Source of the DNA: Thaumasiovibrio subtropicus | Lineage (GTDB): Bacteria > Pseudomonadota > Gammaproteobacteria > Enterobacterales > Vibrionaceae | Assembly (NCBI RefSeq): GCF_019703835.1 | Contig: NZ_AP023055.1 | Location: 682,001-746,000, forward strand | Length of the DNA: 64,000 nucleotides | Direction of reading: 5' to 3' | Part shown: positions 1 through 8,646 of the stretch, piece by piece | How positions within the stretch are numbered: the first letter of the stretch is position 1 | How the letters are laid out: the number at the start of each line of letters is the position of its first letter | Position numbers and translations under genes: made by a program | Notes under the pieces: generated by a model | What the model was told of the DNA's origin: nothing | Databases searched by the model: none | Seen by the model: the letters and a program-made list of their open reading frames with translations, nothing else

Positions 1-371
1 CCGAAGTGATGCAGGATGTAGCCAACTTTGCTCAACGTCTAGAGCCGCGCGGCGGCACGGCGATTTATGATGCGCTCGAAGCGGCCTATGCATTTGCCAA
101 TGAAGAGCGTCAAGCGCACCCAGACCGACTCTATTCGGTGGTATTGATGACAGATGGCAGCAATACAGCAGGATCAGACTATTTATCTTTCTTAGCGTGG
201 TATAAACAGCGCAGTGATAAGTTTGTCGACATTCGAACCTTCCCTGTACTGTTTGCGGGCTCCGATGATTCAGAAATGAAAAGTGTCGCCGAATTGACCG
301 GTGGCCGTACCTTTGACGGGCGGAAAGTGAGTTTGAGCCACGTGTTCAAGAAAATCCGAGGATATCAATGA
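1..371 (+). CDS. VWA domain protein, C-terminal part (partial)
   Basis: Only the last ~123 codons are present; the reading frame is open to the left edge, so the start lies outside the window. The visible part has the second half of a von Willebrand factor A fold: a GGTAIYDAL segment (MIDAS threonine region), then VVLMTDGSNTAG (the TDG metal-site loop), and a final FDGRKVSLSHVFKKI helix. VWA domains bind a divalent metal and mediate protein-protein contacts. The stop overlaps the next ATG (ATGA), so the two genes are translationally coupled. The DxSxS part of the metal site would be upstream and cannot be checked. Confidence 0.85.
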   Translation, partial: EVMQDVANFAQRLEPRGGTAIYDALEAAYAFANEERQAHPDRLYSVVLMTDGSNTAGSDYLSFLAWYKQRSDKFVDIRTFPVLFAGSDDSEMKSVAELTGGRTFDGRKVSLSHVFKKIRGYQ

Positions 372-982
372 AGCTAAGCCAAAAAGTGCTTTTGTATATT
401 TACAGTACCCCCCACTTGGTGGGGTGCTGTTTTGCCTTGCTCGTGCTGGCGGTTTACTTCGCGGGCTTTCTCGACCGATTCCTGTTTTTTATATTGGTTG
501 GCTCTTATGCGGCGGGTACCCTCATTACGCCGCAAAATCGCGGCTTAGTGATTGAGATGACTAACCAAATGACGACAGAAGAGCTCTCATTGAAACTCTC
601 TCAGCTGTTAGAAAGTGCTAAAAGTCGTTTGTCGGAACCTGTCCAGCAGCCGTTGTCAGACATTGAGCAAAAAGTTGAAGAGATTCTGCCACTGCTTGAT
701 AAAACCCAAGTGACCCATGAAATGCATACCGTCAAACAAGTGATCATTGCCTACTTGCCTGACATGTTAAGCAGCTACCTAAAATTGCCGCCTGCTTATG
801 CCCGTTTTCATCAGATGTCTTCAGGTAAAACCCCACGTGATGAGTTGATAGAACAGCTAGCGCTGTTAAACCGTGAGCTGGAAGATATTTTGGGTAACTT
901 ATTGATGGATGACGTTAACGCGCTGAAAGCACATGGCCAGTTTTTGGCTGATAAGTATGATGCTAAATATCGTTGGATATAG
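368..982 (+). CDS. Membrane-anchored helical protein, possibly XpaC-like
   Basis: 204 residues. Two hydrophobic segments near the N-terminus (about residues 15-32 and 35-52) are followed by a ~150-residue soluble, mostly helical, charged domain with leucine-rich heptads. The start overlaps the VWA gene stop by 4 nt, indicating one operon. The layout (two membrane helices plus a cytoplasmic helical domain next to a VWA protein) resembles XpaC-type proteins found beside TelA/toxic-anion-resistance genes. This is an inference from architecture, as no catalytic motif is visible. No TelA homolog is in the window; it could be upstream. Confidence 0.7.
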   Translation: MKLSQKVLLYIYSTPHLVGCCFALLVLAVYFAGFLDRFLFFILVGSYAAGTLITPQNRGLVIEMTNQMTTEELSLKLSQLLESAKSRLSEPVQQPLSDIEQKVEEILPLLDKTQVTHEMHTVKQVIIAYLPDMLSSYLKLPPAYARFHQMSSGKTPRDELIEQLALLNRELEDILGNLLMDDVNALKAHGQFLADKYDAKYRWI

Positions 983-1135
983 GCGGTATTTGCGCACTCC
1001 TATATTGGTGTTGCTATGTAACCAGTCACAACTTGATCATAAGTTGGCTTTATTCTGACTATCAATAATCCAATTTGATGGCGTGGCGTGCGCTCACCAT
1101 AATGGCGCACTTGTCTCTTATTGGATAAAACACAC

Positions 1136-3028
1136 ATGGGAAAAGCCTTTTCCTTGATCGACCGTCCAACCTTCTTCGGTGCGATGTTTTTGCTACTTGC
1201 GGTAGTCCTACCCCTGATTTTATTTCCAGTCCAAGGTGCGGATTGGATTGCCTCTGCCAAATACTTAATGACAGATAAACTGGGTGTTTTTTACCTTGCG
1301 CTGGGTATCTCTGCCATTGTCTTCATGCTTTATTGTCTCTTTAGCGACTTCGGACAAATTAAGCTTGGTGAAATCGATGAGCAGCCGGAGTTCAGTACGG
1401 CATCGTGGGCCGCAATGCTGTTTTGTGGCGGAATCGGCGCCAGCATACTCTACTGGGGATGTATTGAGTGGGCCTACTACTATCAAGCGCCGCCGTTCCA
1501 ACTCGAAGCAGGAAGTGAGGAAGCGATACGTTGGGCTGCCACCTATGGTTTGTTTCATTGGGGGCCCATTGCTTGGTCAATTTATTTGATACCCGCATTA
1601 CCGATTGCCTATTTTTACTATGTAAGAAAACAACCGGTACTCAAAATTTCCAGTGCATTGATGCCTGTTATTGGTGAGCGCCGCGCGAATGGCCCAGTCG
1701 GTAAATGTATCGATATCTGCTTTATTTTTGGTATGCTCGGCGGGGCGGCAACAACACTCGGTTTGGCTGCACCCCTGATTAATGGTGGATTGCATCACTT
1801 ATTTGGCCTACCGAATAACACCCTGAGTCAGGCTGGGGTGCTACTGGTTTGCACGGTACTCTTTGGTTATTCCGCCTATGTGGGAATGGAAAAAGGGATC
1901 AAGCTGTTAAGCAATATCAACTTTTACGGTGCGATGGGGCTATTGTTGTTTGTGCTTGCGGCAGGTCCGACAGTTTTCATGTTGGAGACGGGACTGGATT
2001 CACTGGGTCGTATGCTCTCCAACTTCTTTGTGATGGCTACCTGGGCCGAACCCTTTGGTGGCTACGGGCAGTTTGATGACACGCATTTCCCCCAAGACTG
2101 GACCATCTTCTATTGGGCGTGGTGGTTAGTGTTTTCACCCTGTATGGGGTTGTTTATTGCGAAAATTTCGCGGGGCAGAACAATCAAGCAGATGATTGCA
2201 GGTTCCATTTTTTATGGTTCGATGGGGTGTTTTCTTTTCTTCATCGTGCTAGGAAACTATGGCTTGTCCTTGCAACTAACCGGTGAGCTCGACGTCATTG
2301 AAATCTTAAATCGTCAAGGTGCTCCCGCGGCGATCTTCGCAATGCTCGAAAGTTTGCCGTTGGGTTTGGCGGTGATTGGCGTTTTTACCTTGTTGTGTAT
2401 CATCTTCACCGCGACGTCGTTCGATTCCATCTCGTATATTCTTGCCTCTGTGGTTCAAAAAGAAGTCACCACTGAACCCTTACGTTGGAACCGCTTGTTT
2501 TGGGCGTTTACTCTTTCTTTCTTACCAACGGTACTGATGTTTGTGGGGGGATTATCGACGTTGCAAACAGCGGCCATTGTTGGGGGACTGCCTTTGTTGG
2601 TTATCTCCGTCATGCTCATGGTCTCTTTTATCAGGGCGGCCAGCCTCGATATCAAACATCAAGAGGAGTACGAAGAGCCGACCATCAACATCGAAGCGTT
2701 ACCACATATTGACCCGTGGTCGCGGCAGGGTATCGCATTGGCAAAGTTTGAGAAGCAGCGAGATCTCGCCCAAGCCGCCGCAGAAGCAGAGCGTGAAGCC
2801 ATGGCGGCGGTGATGCAACAGCGCAAGAAGATGCGGGCATTTGTGTTAGCGCATTATGAAGATAGGGAGTACGCCGACCATCACTTACCTGTAGTGATGC
2901 AGCAAGAACTGGAAAAACTCTCTCAAGCCCTGATTGACGCGCAAGCAGAGAAACAATGGCTGTCAGAGCAAGCCCAGCAAGCAAGGAGTGCGTTTAATTC
3001 ATTGGTGAAAGCCGATTCAATCGAGTGA
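1136..3028 (+). CDS. BCCT family betaine/choline/carnitine transporter
   Basis: About 630 residues. Twelve hydrophobic segments are followed by a charged cytoplasmic tail. The BCCT signature is clear: DWTIFYWAWWLVFSPCMG near residue 320 followed by FIAKISRGRT, and the substrate-site helix ILYWGCIEWAYYY near residue 100. These proteins import trimethylammonium compounds such as glycine betaine, choline or carnitine, driven by Na+ or H+ (or by exchange). The ATG at 1136 was chosen over a TTG at 1121; neither has a strong ribosome site. The last ~110 residues are a glutamine/alanine/glutamate-rich probable coiled coil, a position where osmosensory tails occur in some BCCT carriers. The substrate cannot be decided from sequence. 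Confidence 0.9.
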   Translation: MGKAFSLIDRPTFFGAMFLLLAVVLPLILFPVQGADWIASAKYLMTDKLGVFYLALGISAIVFMLYCLFSDFGQIKLGEIDEQPEFSTASWAAMLFCGGIGASILYWGCIEWAYYYQAPPFQLEAGSEEAIRWAATYGLFHWGPIAWSIYLIPALPIAYFYYVRKQPVLKISSALMPVIGERRANGPVGKCIDICFIFGMLGGAATTLGLAAPLINGGLHHLFGLPNNTLSQAGVLLVCTVLFGYSAYVGMEKGIKLLSNINFYGAMGLLLFVLAAGPTVFMLETGLDSLGRMLSNFFVMATWAEPFGGYGQFDDTHFPQDWTIFYWAWWLVFSPCMGLFIAKISRGRTIKQMIAGSIFYGSMGCFLFFIVLGNYGLSLQLTGELDVIEILNRQGAPAAIFAMLESLPLGLAVIGVFTLLCIIFTATSFDSISYILASVVQKEVTTEPLRWNRLFWAFTLSFLPTVLMFVGGLSTLQTAAIVGGLPLLVISVMLMVSFIRAASLDIKHQEEYEEPTINIEALPHIDPWSRQGIALAKFEKQRDLAQAAAEAEREAMAAVMQQRKKMRAFVLAHYEDREYADHHLPVVMQQELEKLSQALIDAQAEKQWLSEQAQQARSAFNSLVKADSIE

Positions 3029-3041
3029 ACTCAATGCGTTA

Positions 3042-3087
3042 GCAGAATCGAGGCACTAAACCTTTATATATCAGTGCCCCGTTCTGC
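3042..3087. terminator. Inverted repeat between convergent genes
   Basis: Arms at 3042-3057 and 3073-3087 pair almost fully (GCAGAATCGAGGCACT against AGTGCCCCGTTCTGC, one indel) around a 15-nt AT-rich loop. It sits in the 35-bp gap between the convergent BCCT and AraC genes and its right arm lies inside the last codons of the AraC gene. A two-way terminator role is likely, but there is no clean T run. Confidence 0.5.
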
Positions 3088-3876
3088 TTCTCGCTCAGCC
3101 AACAGCGCTTGTCGATACCGTTCTGGGGTGGTGTTGGCGTATTTTTTAAACATGGTAATGAATGGGCTTGTTTGGTGGTAACCAAGTGTCAATGCCACCT
3201 CTTTTACAGCCATCCCTTCACGCAAAAGTTTTGCTGCGGTGACGTAGCGTAGGCGAGTGCGCCATTCAGTGAAACTCATTCCTAATTCATTCTGGCAGTG
3301 CCGTGCGAGTGTCCGCTCTGTGGTGTGGAGCCTTGCAGCCCACGTTTGCAGTGTACGATTGTGATCCGGAAAGCGTTCTAACTTATTGAGTATGGGTGCG
3401 AGTAACTTGTGTTGACTCGATGGGAGAAACGGGTTGCTTGGTTTTGCAGCACGAATTTGATCAAGCATGACGGCAAGCATGCGCTTATCTTGCTCTGTTT
3501 CCGGTACCCGAATTTGGCGACGCCGAAAGTCGTCAACAATGGCGGTCACGATAGGTGATATGGGAATTTGGCAGGTTTGCTTGGGCAGTCCCTCGCAGAG
3601 GCTAGCGATAATGTTGATTGCGCAATATTCGATGGGCTGGCGGTTAAAGCTGAAATGTGTCGTATGTGCGGGTACCCAGATACCGAGGTTAGGTGGGGTT
3701 AGAAACCGGCGCTTAGGAGTAGCGAGTTCAAGTAGTCCACCTTTGATCACTTGTAATTGCCCCCAGCGATGGTGGTGAGGATGGGTTTCTGTGTTTGATT
3801 TAAAGGCATCAAAGGTAAGAAAGGTGTCCGCTAACGGCTGTTCGTTGTTGGTTGAGGCAGGAATGGTCGTGATCAT
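3064..3876 (-). CDS. AraC family transcriptional regulator with cupin N-domain
   Basis: 270 residues from the ATG whose complement is at 3874-3876; an upstream extension to 4020 is possible but lacks family similarity. The N-terminal half is an AraC-type cupin (THPHHHRWGQL histidine-rich strand, then GIWVPAHTTH). The C-terminal ~100 residues form the double helix-turn-helix: TERTLARHCQNELGMSF and VKEVALTLGYHQTSPFITMF. Divergently placed against the EamA exporter gene with a ~135-bp spacer, an arrangement in which such regulators commonly control the exporter. The effector is unknown. Confidence 0.88.
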   Translation of the reverse strand: MITTIPASTNNEQPLADTFLTFDAFKSNTETHPHHHRWGQLQVIKGGLLELATPKRRFLTPPNLGIWVPAHTTHFSFNRQPIEYCAINIIASLCEGLPKQTCQIPISPIVTAIVDDFRRRQIRVPETEQDKRMLAVMLDQIRAAKPSNPFLPSSQHKLLAPILNKLERFPDHNRTLQTWAARLHTTERTLARHCQNELGMSFTEWRTRLRYVTAAKLLREGMAVKEVALTLGYHQTSPFITMFKKYANTTPERYRQALLAEREAERGTDI

Positions 3877-4011
3877 GGTTTCCAGCGATATGCATTGTCC
3901 GATTGGAGATATATATAATAAATCAGACGTTGCATAATCACCAGAGGCAGATATGCTCCTCTGCCAGTTCCGTTCTGTTCCGTTTTTCTTATTATTGGTT
4001 TTGAATCTGAT

Positions 4012-4929
4012 ATGTACCATTTTTTAGCGCTTTTTACGGTGTTGCTATGGGGTGGCAATACCATTGCAAACCGCATGGCTGCTGGCGTCATCGAGCCCGG
4101 CGCGATGAGCTTTTATCGCTGGTTTGTCGCTTTCCTTGTGTTAACACCGTTTTGCTTACCTGCGGTGTGGCGAAAGCGACATCAAATCAAACCGCACTTA
4201 GGCAAGATTGCTATTCTGGCGGGGCTAGGGATGGTGTTAAACCAGACCTTAGGCTACTACGCCGCGCATACGACAACCGCGACAAACATGGCGCTTATTA
4301 TGGCCTTAGTGCCTTTGTTGAGCCTGTTTATGTCGGCACAACTATTAGGACAACGTATTAAAGGACGCGCGCTCGTCGGTACTGCGATTTCCTTAGGCGG
4401 GCTTGCGTTTATGTTGAGCCGGGGTGAGTTAGCGCAGCTGTTTTCCCAAGGTATGGTGCTTGGTGACGCGTTAATGTTAGGCGCAGCAACGACTTATGCC
4501 TTGTATTGTGTTCTCTTAAAGCGGTGGAGCCTCGCGTTTTTAACCAGCTGGCAAATGGTCTATGTACAAGTGAGCGTTGCTGTGCTGTTGCTGATGCCAC
4601 TCCTTTTCAATGCGCAGAGTCAGGCGATTAGCGCTGACGCACTGCCTATTGTCCTTTATGCAGGGCTGGCAATTTCTGTGTTAGCGCCTTGGCTATGGAT
4701 TCGCTCTATTGAGCGCTTAGGCGCTGGGAATGCCGCGATGTATATGAATTTTCTCCCGGTTTTTTCTGCGTTGTTGGCGTCAATAATGCTGGATGAACAG
4801 CTAACCGTTTTTCACGCGATAGGGATGCCGCTGGTGTTAGGTGGCGTGATTATTGCTCAGATTCAGCGATTACCCGGGTGGTGGCGCAAAGAGGAACAAC
4901 GGCAGGAAGAAGTCGAAAGGTTCTCTTAA
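4012..4929 (+). CDS. EamA/DMT family inner-membrane transporter
   Basis: 305 residues with about ten hydrophobic helices arranged as two EamA repeats. The start MYHFLALFTVLLWGGNTIA and the family helix end near residue 30-35 are typical of drug/metabolite exporters of the RhaT/YdcZ/RarD superfamily, which move small metabolites or amino acids. A short basic tail (GWWRKEEQRQEEVERF) follows the last helix. It is divergent from the AraC regulator, which probably controls it. The ribosome site is weak. Substrate unknown. Confidence 0.88.
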   Translation: MYHFLALFTVLLWGGNTIANRMAAGVIEPGAMSFYRWFVAFLVLTPFCLPAVWRKRHQIKPHLGKIAILAGLGMVLNQTLGYYAAHTTTATNMALIMALVPLLSLFMSAQLLGQRIKGRALVGTAISLGGLAFMLSRGELAQLFSQGMVLGDALMLGAATTYALYCVLLKRWSLAFLTSWQMVYVQVSVAVLLLMPLLFNAQSQAISADALPIVLYAGLAISVLAPWLWIRSIERLGAGNAAMYMNFLPVFSALLASIMLDEQLTVFHAIGMPLVLGGVIIAQIQRLPGWWRKEEQRQEEVERFS

Positions 4930-4934
4930 ACAAC

Positions 4935-4972
4935 ACCGCGCCTTGTTATCAATTGACACTGGCGCGGTTTTT
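4935..4972 (+). terminator. Rho-independent terminator after EamA gene
   Basis: Perfect 8-bp stem ACCGCGCC (4935-4942) with GGCGCGGT (4961-4968), then TTTTGTTT. It lies between the convergent EamA and LysR genes. Confidence 0.75.
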
Positions 4973-4985
4973 GTTTGGTTGCTGA

Positions 4986-5891
4986 TTACATGTCGAGGTG
5001 ACGCTGCTTGATCATCCGCTTGGCTTCGCGTCGAATGCAATCGCGAAGTGGGTTTTCTACCGAGTCAGTGCGCCAGATAAAAGAGAGGGTACGCTGCATA
5101 TTGAGTTCTGGCACATTCAATGCGACGAGTTCACCACGTTCAACAAACTTCACGACATCTAAATAGGGTAAGCAACTGAGGTACTGGCCATTGCCAACGA
5201 GTGTTCTAAGCACTTGAACTTGCTCATACTCACGCCACACATCAAGATCTTCGATCACCCCATGCATAGCGCTATCAAAGATTTTACGCGTACCCGCGCC
5301 TTGTTCACGTAGTACCCATTTCGCTTGCTCTAACTGTGCAAGACTGACTTGATCAAGCTTGGCATAGGGATGGTGGTTCGCCGCGATGATCACCAAATGG
5401 TCGTGACACCACACTTCTTGTTGTAAGCGGCTATCGTCACAACGTCCTTCGATTATTCCAAGATCGCTCTCAAAACTCCTCACGCGGTCAATAACATGCT
5501 GAGTGTTATTCACCTTAAAATTAATGCGTAGTTCGGGGAAGTCTCTATCAATAATACTGATTAAATCAGGGAGGAGATGTTCTGCCGCTGTTTGACTGGC
5601 AGCAAGGTCGATCTCACCACTAACAAGGTGTTGATCATAAAAACCTAATTCAATTTGCTGCGCGTCGAAAAGTAGCTGCTTGGCGCGTGGACGTAGCCAA
5701 GTCCCCCAGTAAGTGAGTGACATCCGCTTCCCTTGACGTTCGAATAAGGGACGACCGAGCATCTTCTCCAATTGAGAAAGTGCCATACTGGCGGCGGATT
5801 GGGTTAACGATAACTTTTCTGCCGCTTTACTGACACTTCCGGACGAAGCCACTTCCTCAAACACGGCGAGTTGTTTTAATGAGTAACGCAT
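4986..5891 (-). CDS. LysR family regulator, YeiE/CysB-like
   Basis: 301 residues. N-terminal winged HTH (LKQLAVFEEVASSGSVSKAA then LTQSAASMALSQLE, LFERQGKRM) and a C-terminal periplasmic-binding-like effector domain. Local segments such as GIIEG, VLREQGAGTRKIFD and NGQYLSCLP line up with E. coli YeiE (GFIEGPC, WILRERGSGTREIVD, GLGISCL). The gene is divergent from the FocA-CBS channel gene with a 232-bp spacer, so it is the prime candidate for its control. The effector is not evident; YeiE and CysB relatives respond to sulfur compounds. Confidence 0.88.
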   Translation of the reverse strand: MRYSLKQLAVFEEVASSGSVSKAAEKLSLTQSAASMALSQLEKMLGRPLFERQGKRMSLTYWGTWLRPRAKQLLFDAQQIELGFYDQHLVSGEIDLAASQTAAEHLLPDLISIIDRDFPELRINFKVNNTQHVIDRVRSFESDLGIIEGRCDDSRLQQEVWCHDHLVIIAANHHPYAKLDQVSLAQLEQAKWVLREQGAGTRKIFDSAMHGVIEDLDVWREYEQVQVLRTLVGNGQYLSCLPYLDVVKFVERGELVALNVPELNMQRTLSFIWRTDSVENPLRDCIRREAKRMIKQRHLDM

Positions 5892-6123
5892 AATACCTCA
5901 ATGATTGTCTTGCGCTGAGCAAGGCAGATCTTACCACAAAAGCCCTATCAATTTTTATGATATGGGATAAAAGAAAAATCAATTTTACTCTCAGCCACTT
6001 AAACCCTAGTCTAGCTCTCGTTCAGAAACGTAAACATCCTTAGCGTTTTTAGTGATAGGACGTCACGGGGCATCGCTGATTGCTTTGACCTAGAAAAATG
6101 ACTAAGTGAGCCAGGAGTGTTGA

Positions 6124-7593
6124 ATGCAATCAACGATATATAACGATCTTCATCACCTGTCACCAAAAGAGATGATGAAGAAGGCCGAGACTTACGCCAT
6201 CGGGAAAGCGAGTAAGTCGACGTCAATGACAATTGGCTTAGCAATGACAGCAGGTGTCTTCATTGGCTTGGCATTTATCTTCTATATCACGGTGACGACA
6301 GGCAACAGTGATATTGGCTGGGGAGTTAACCGCTTAATTGGTGGTATCGCGTTTAGCTTAGGTTTGATTCTTGTTGTGCTATGTGGCGGTGAGCTCTTTA
6401 CCAGTTCGGTATTAACCAGCATTGCTTGCGCCAACAAAGACATTTCGGCGTTCACCATGCTGAAAACGTGGGGCAAGGTCTATATCGGTAATTTCCTTGG
6501 CGCGATGTTGCTGCTTGGTTTAGTCGCAATGGCGCAGCTATATATCATGGATGGCGGGCAGTGGGGCTTAAACGCTCTGAATATCGCCCAGCACAAGTTG
6601 CACCATGAGCCGCTGCAAGCATTCAGCTTGGGCATTTTATGTAACCTATTGGTCTGTTTAGCGATTTGGATGACGTTTTGTTCAAATAACACGCTAACCA
6701 AGCTGAGCGTACTTATTCTACCCGTGGCGATGTTCGTCAGCACTGGGTTTGAACACAGCGTCGCCAACATGTTTATGGTGCCTTTAGGTATCGTGATTAA
6801 AAACTTTGCGCCAGACAGCTTTTGGCTGCAAATCGGGGCTCCGGCATCGCAGTATGCTGATCTGACTGTGAGCCATTTCTTAACAGCAAATTTAATACCT
6901 GTAACGCTAGGCAATATTGTCGGTGGTGGGGTGCTGGTCGGCTTGAGTTACTGGGCCATTTTCAGTGCAAAACCGGGCCCATTGCCAACCGCTACCATCG
7001 TCACCCCTGATTTTTCAGGCGGAAAACAATTATTCGAGGACATCAACATGACAGATAACATGCTAGTTCGTGATCACATGGTTACACCTTCACTGACCCT
7101 TCTGCCTGAAATGCCAATTGCTAAGGCGCTGGATATTTTAATCGATAACGACGTTTCTGGTGCGCCAGTGATGACAACAGATAACCGCTTGGTTGGCTTC
7201 TTCTCTGTTCATGACGTGCTTGTTGATTTGTGGTGTGAAGAGTACATGCCTAATCATGAGCGTCAGGTGCAAGACTTGATGAAGACAGAAGTCCACACGG
7301 TGAGCCCAGATAATTCGATTTTAGAAATTGCTGAGTACATGTCGATTGATAAAAACGTGCTTTACCCTGTCAGTGATATGGGTATCGCAACCCGCTTGAG
7401 CAGCATGCCGCTTTATGAGCGTGCCCGCACCATGCAAATTAATCGTCCTCACTGCTACCCAGTGGTTGAGCACGGCGAGTTGATTGGTTTGATTGCGCGC
7501 TCAAACATTATCAAAGCGATTCGTCCTCTATTTGGTAATCACTTGAATGTGGTTGAAGAGAAAGAGCAAGAACAAGAGCTAGCGTCAGCGTAA
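6124..7593 (+). CDS. focA: FocA-type formate/nitrite channel fused to tandem CBS domains
   Basis: 489 residues. Residues ~1-285 closely follow E. coli FocA: FVFYIT-like first helix, SLGLILVVLCGGELFTSSVL (the LFTS omega-loop), GQWGLN, LGILCNLLVCLA, and AMFVSTGFEHSVANMF, which carries the pore histidine equivalent to FocA His209. Residues ~310-475 form two CBS motifs (VRDHMVTPSLTLLPEMPIAK and VQDLMKTEVHTVSPDNS), a nucleotide-sensing module absent from E. coli FocA. FNT channels form inner-membrane pentamers that pass formate or nitrite. The CBS pair suggests gating by adenosine nucleotides (inference). A LysR gene lies divergent upstream. Confidence 0.88.
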   Translation: MQSTIYNDLHHLSPKEMMKKAETYAIGKASKSTSMTIGLAMTAGVFIGLAFIFYITVTTGNSDIGWGVNRLIGGIAFSLGLILVVLCGGELFTSSVLTSIACANKDISAFTMLKTWGKVYIGNFLGAMLLLGLVAMAQLYIMDGGQWGLNALNIAQHKLHHEPLQAFSLGILCNLLVCLAIWMTFCSNNTLTKLSVLILPVAMFVSTGFEHSVANMFMVPLGIVIKNFAPDSFWLQIGAPASQYADLTVSHFLTANLIPVTLGNIVGGGVLVGLSYWAIFSAKPGPLPTATIVTPDFSGGKQLFEDINMTDNMLVRDHMVTPSLTLLPEMPIAKALDILIDNDVSGAPVMTTDNRLVGFFSVHDVLVDLWCEEYMPNHERQVQDLMKTEVHTVSPDNSILEIAEYMSIDKNVLYPVSDMGIATRLSSMPLYERARTMQINRPHCYPVVEHGELIGLIARSNIIKAIRPLFGNHLNVVEEKEQEQELASA

Positions 7594-7605
7594 TGGTTTT
7601 AAAGG

Positions 7606-7640
7606 GTGTGGTTTGTTCGTTACAAACCACACTCTCTCTA
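7606..7640 (+). terminator. Probable focA terminator
   Basis: Perfect 11-bp stem GTGTGGTTTGT / ACAAACCACAC with loop TCGTT, followed by the pyrimidine-rich tail TCTCTCT, 13 nt after the focA stop. Confidence 0.6.
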
Positions 7641-7860
7641 GCCTCGGTACGATTCACTGCATACCCAAGTTATTTTTGTTTATCTCGTTTTCAGAAATAG
7701 CTTGGCTATGTATCTCATGACCGACTTGTTGTGCGATAAGGCAATGCCTTTTGTGAAGCAGGGAATAGTGGGGTACGTATCGGAATGGTGAAGTTCTGTT
7801 GAACGGAACCACTTCTGATACCCGTTTTTGTTTATAAGTTATGTGTTCAAACTTATTTTT

Positions 7861-7892
7861 TGGCCCGGTCTCCGGGCCATTTTTTTATTTTT
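7861..7892 (+). terminator. Strong rho-independent terminator
   Basis: Stem TGGCCCGG (7861-7868), loop TCT, stem CCGGGCCA (7872-7879), then seven T and further T-rich sequence. Reads on the plus strand about 270 nt beyond focA; the NUDIX gene converges on it from the right. Confidence 0.85.
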
Positions 7893-7921
7893 CGTTTAGG
7901 TATTCCGCACACTCAACTCGA

Positions 7922-8356
7922 CTACTTTTCAAGTAGCGAAGAGCCCCAAAAAGCGTCAGTGGTGTCTTGTTGGATCAGTGTGACCATAGGTGCAGGTAAC
8001 AGGTTTACTTGATCAATTTTGCTTTCCGGAACCCATTGAAAAACAAGGTGCGGTTCTAATGACGGGATACCTGTAGGGTAACTGACGTCTGGCGAATTGA
8101 CAGAGAAAATCAGATTAATTTCATGGTGCTCTGATTGGTGTTCAACCCATTGGGATTCCACTGCGCCCATAAAGTACTCGATATCGACTTTAATCCCGCA
8201 TTCTTCTTCAAATTCACGCTGAAGCGCTTTTTCTGCAGCTTCACCAATCTCGATATGGCCACCCGGAAGAAAGCTGTTTTCACTCCCTTTCTCTTTGACC
8301 ACTAACACATGCCCATGGGAGCGAAAAATTGCGCGTGTGACGTAATGGAACTGCAT
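7922..8356 (-). CDS. NUDIX hydrolase
   Basis: 144 residues. The complete Nudix box runs from Gly33 to Gly54 (GHIEIGE, then REFEEECG), with the Gly, Glu, Arg-Glu, Glu-Glu and Gly positions all in register, so the Mg2+-binding pyrophosphohydrolase site is intact. Such enzymes cleave nucleoside diphosphates linked to another moiety. The substrate cannot be read from this sequence. Monocistronic by context, with flanking genes facing other directions. Confidence 0.88.
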   Translation of the reverse strand: MQFHYVTRAIFRSHGHVLVVKEKGSENSFLPGGHIEIGEAAEKALQREFEEECGIKVDIEYFMGAVESQWVEHQSEHHEINLIFSVNSPDVSYPTGIPSLEPHLVFQWVPESKIDQVNLLPAPMVTLIQQDTTDAFWGSSLLEK

Positions 8357-8646
8357 AAACTCTCCGTCAAATCGTTGAATTTTTTCGGCACTATACCGAC
8401 TGTAATTGGGGTTTTAAAGTATTCTGTCAGTTACTTAGTGGATAAATTTGCCTCGATCGCAGTTTCTCAAAATTTGAGTGATCGCCATCATTTTTTGGTG
8501 CGTAGAAACCTTTGATTATCGAGTCTAGGCTAACTTGCTGTATTAACAGCACAAAAAGTGTGCCATTGACAGAAAGACCATGGCGTACTGGGGTTTAAAT
8601 GTGCGCTAGGTCTCAGTAGAATACAGATCCTTATTATTGAGTGACG

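Larger units (their letters stand above)
7594..7921 (+). other. Intergenic region with three stacked hairpins, possible sRNA
   Basis: 328 bp without a protein-coding frame of note. It holds an 11-bp stem (7606-7616 with 7622-7632) soon after the focA stop, a long imperfect hairpin at 7771-7823 followed by GTTTTTGTTT, and a strong terminator at 7861-7879. Two separate T-tailed hairpins this far past a stop could mean a long 3' UTR or an independent small RNA on the plus strand. Confidence 0.4.

Noticed and set aside
3873..4020. N-terminal extension of the AraC regulator
   Set aside because: Runs into the divergent EamA start, has no family similarity and would remove the shared promoter.
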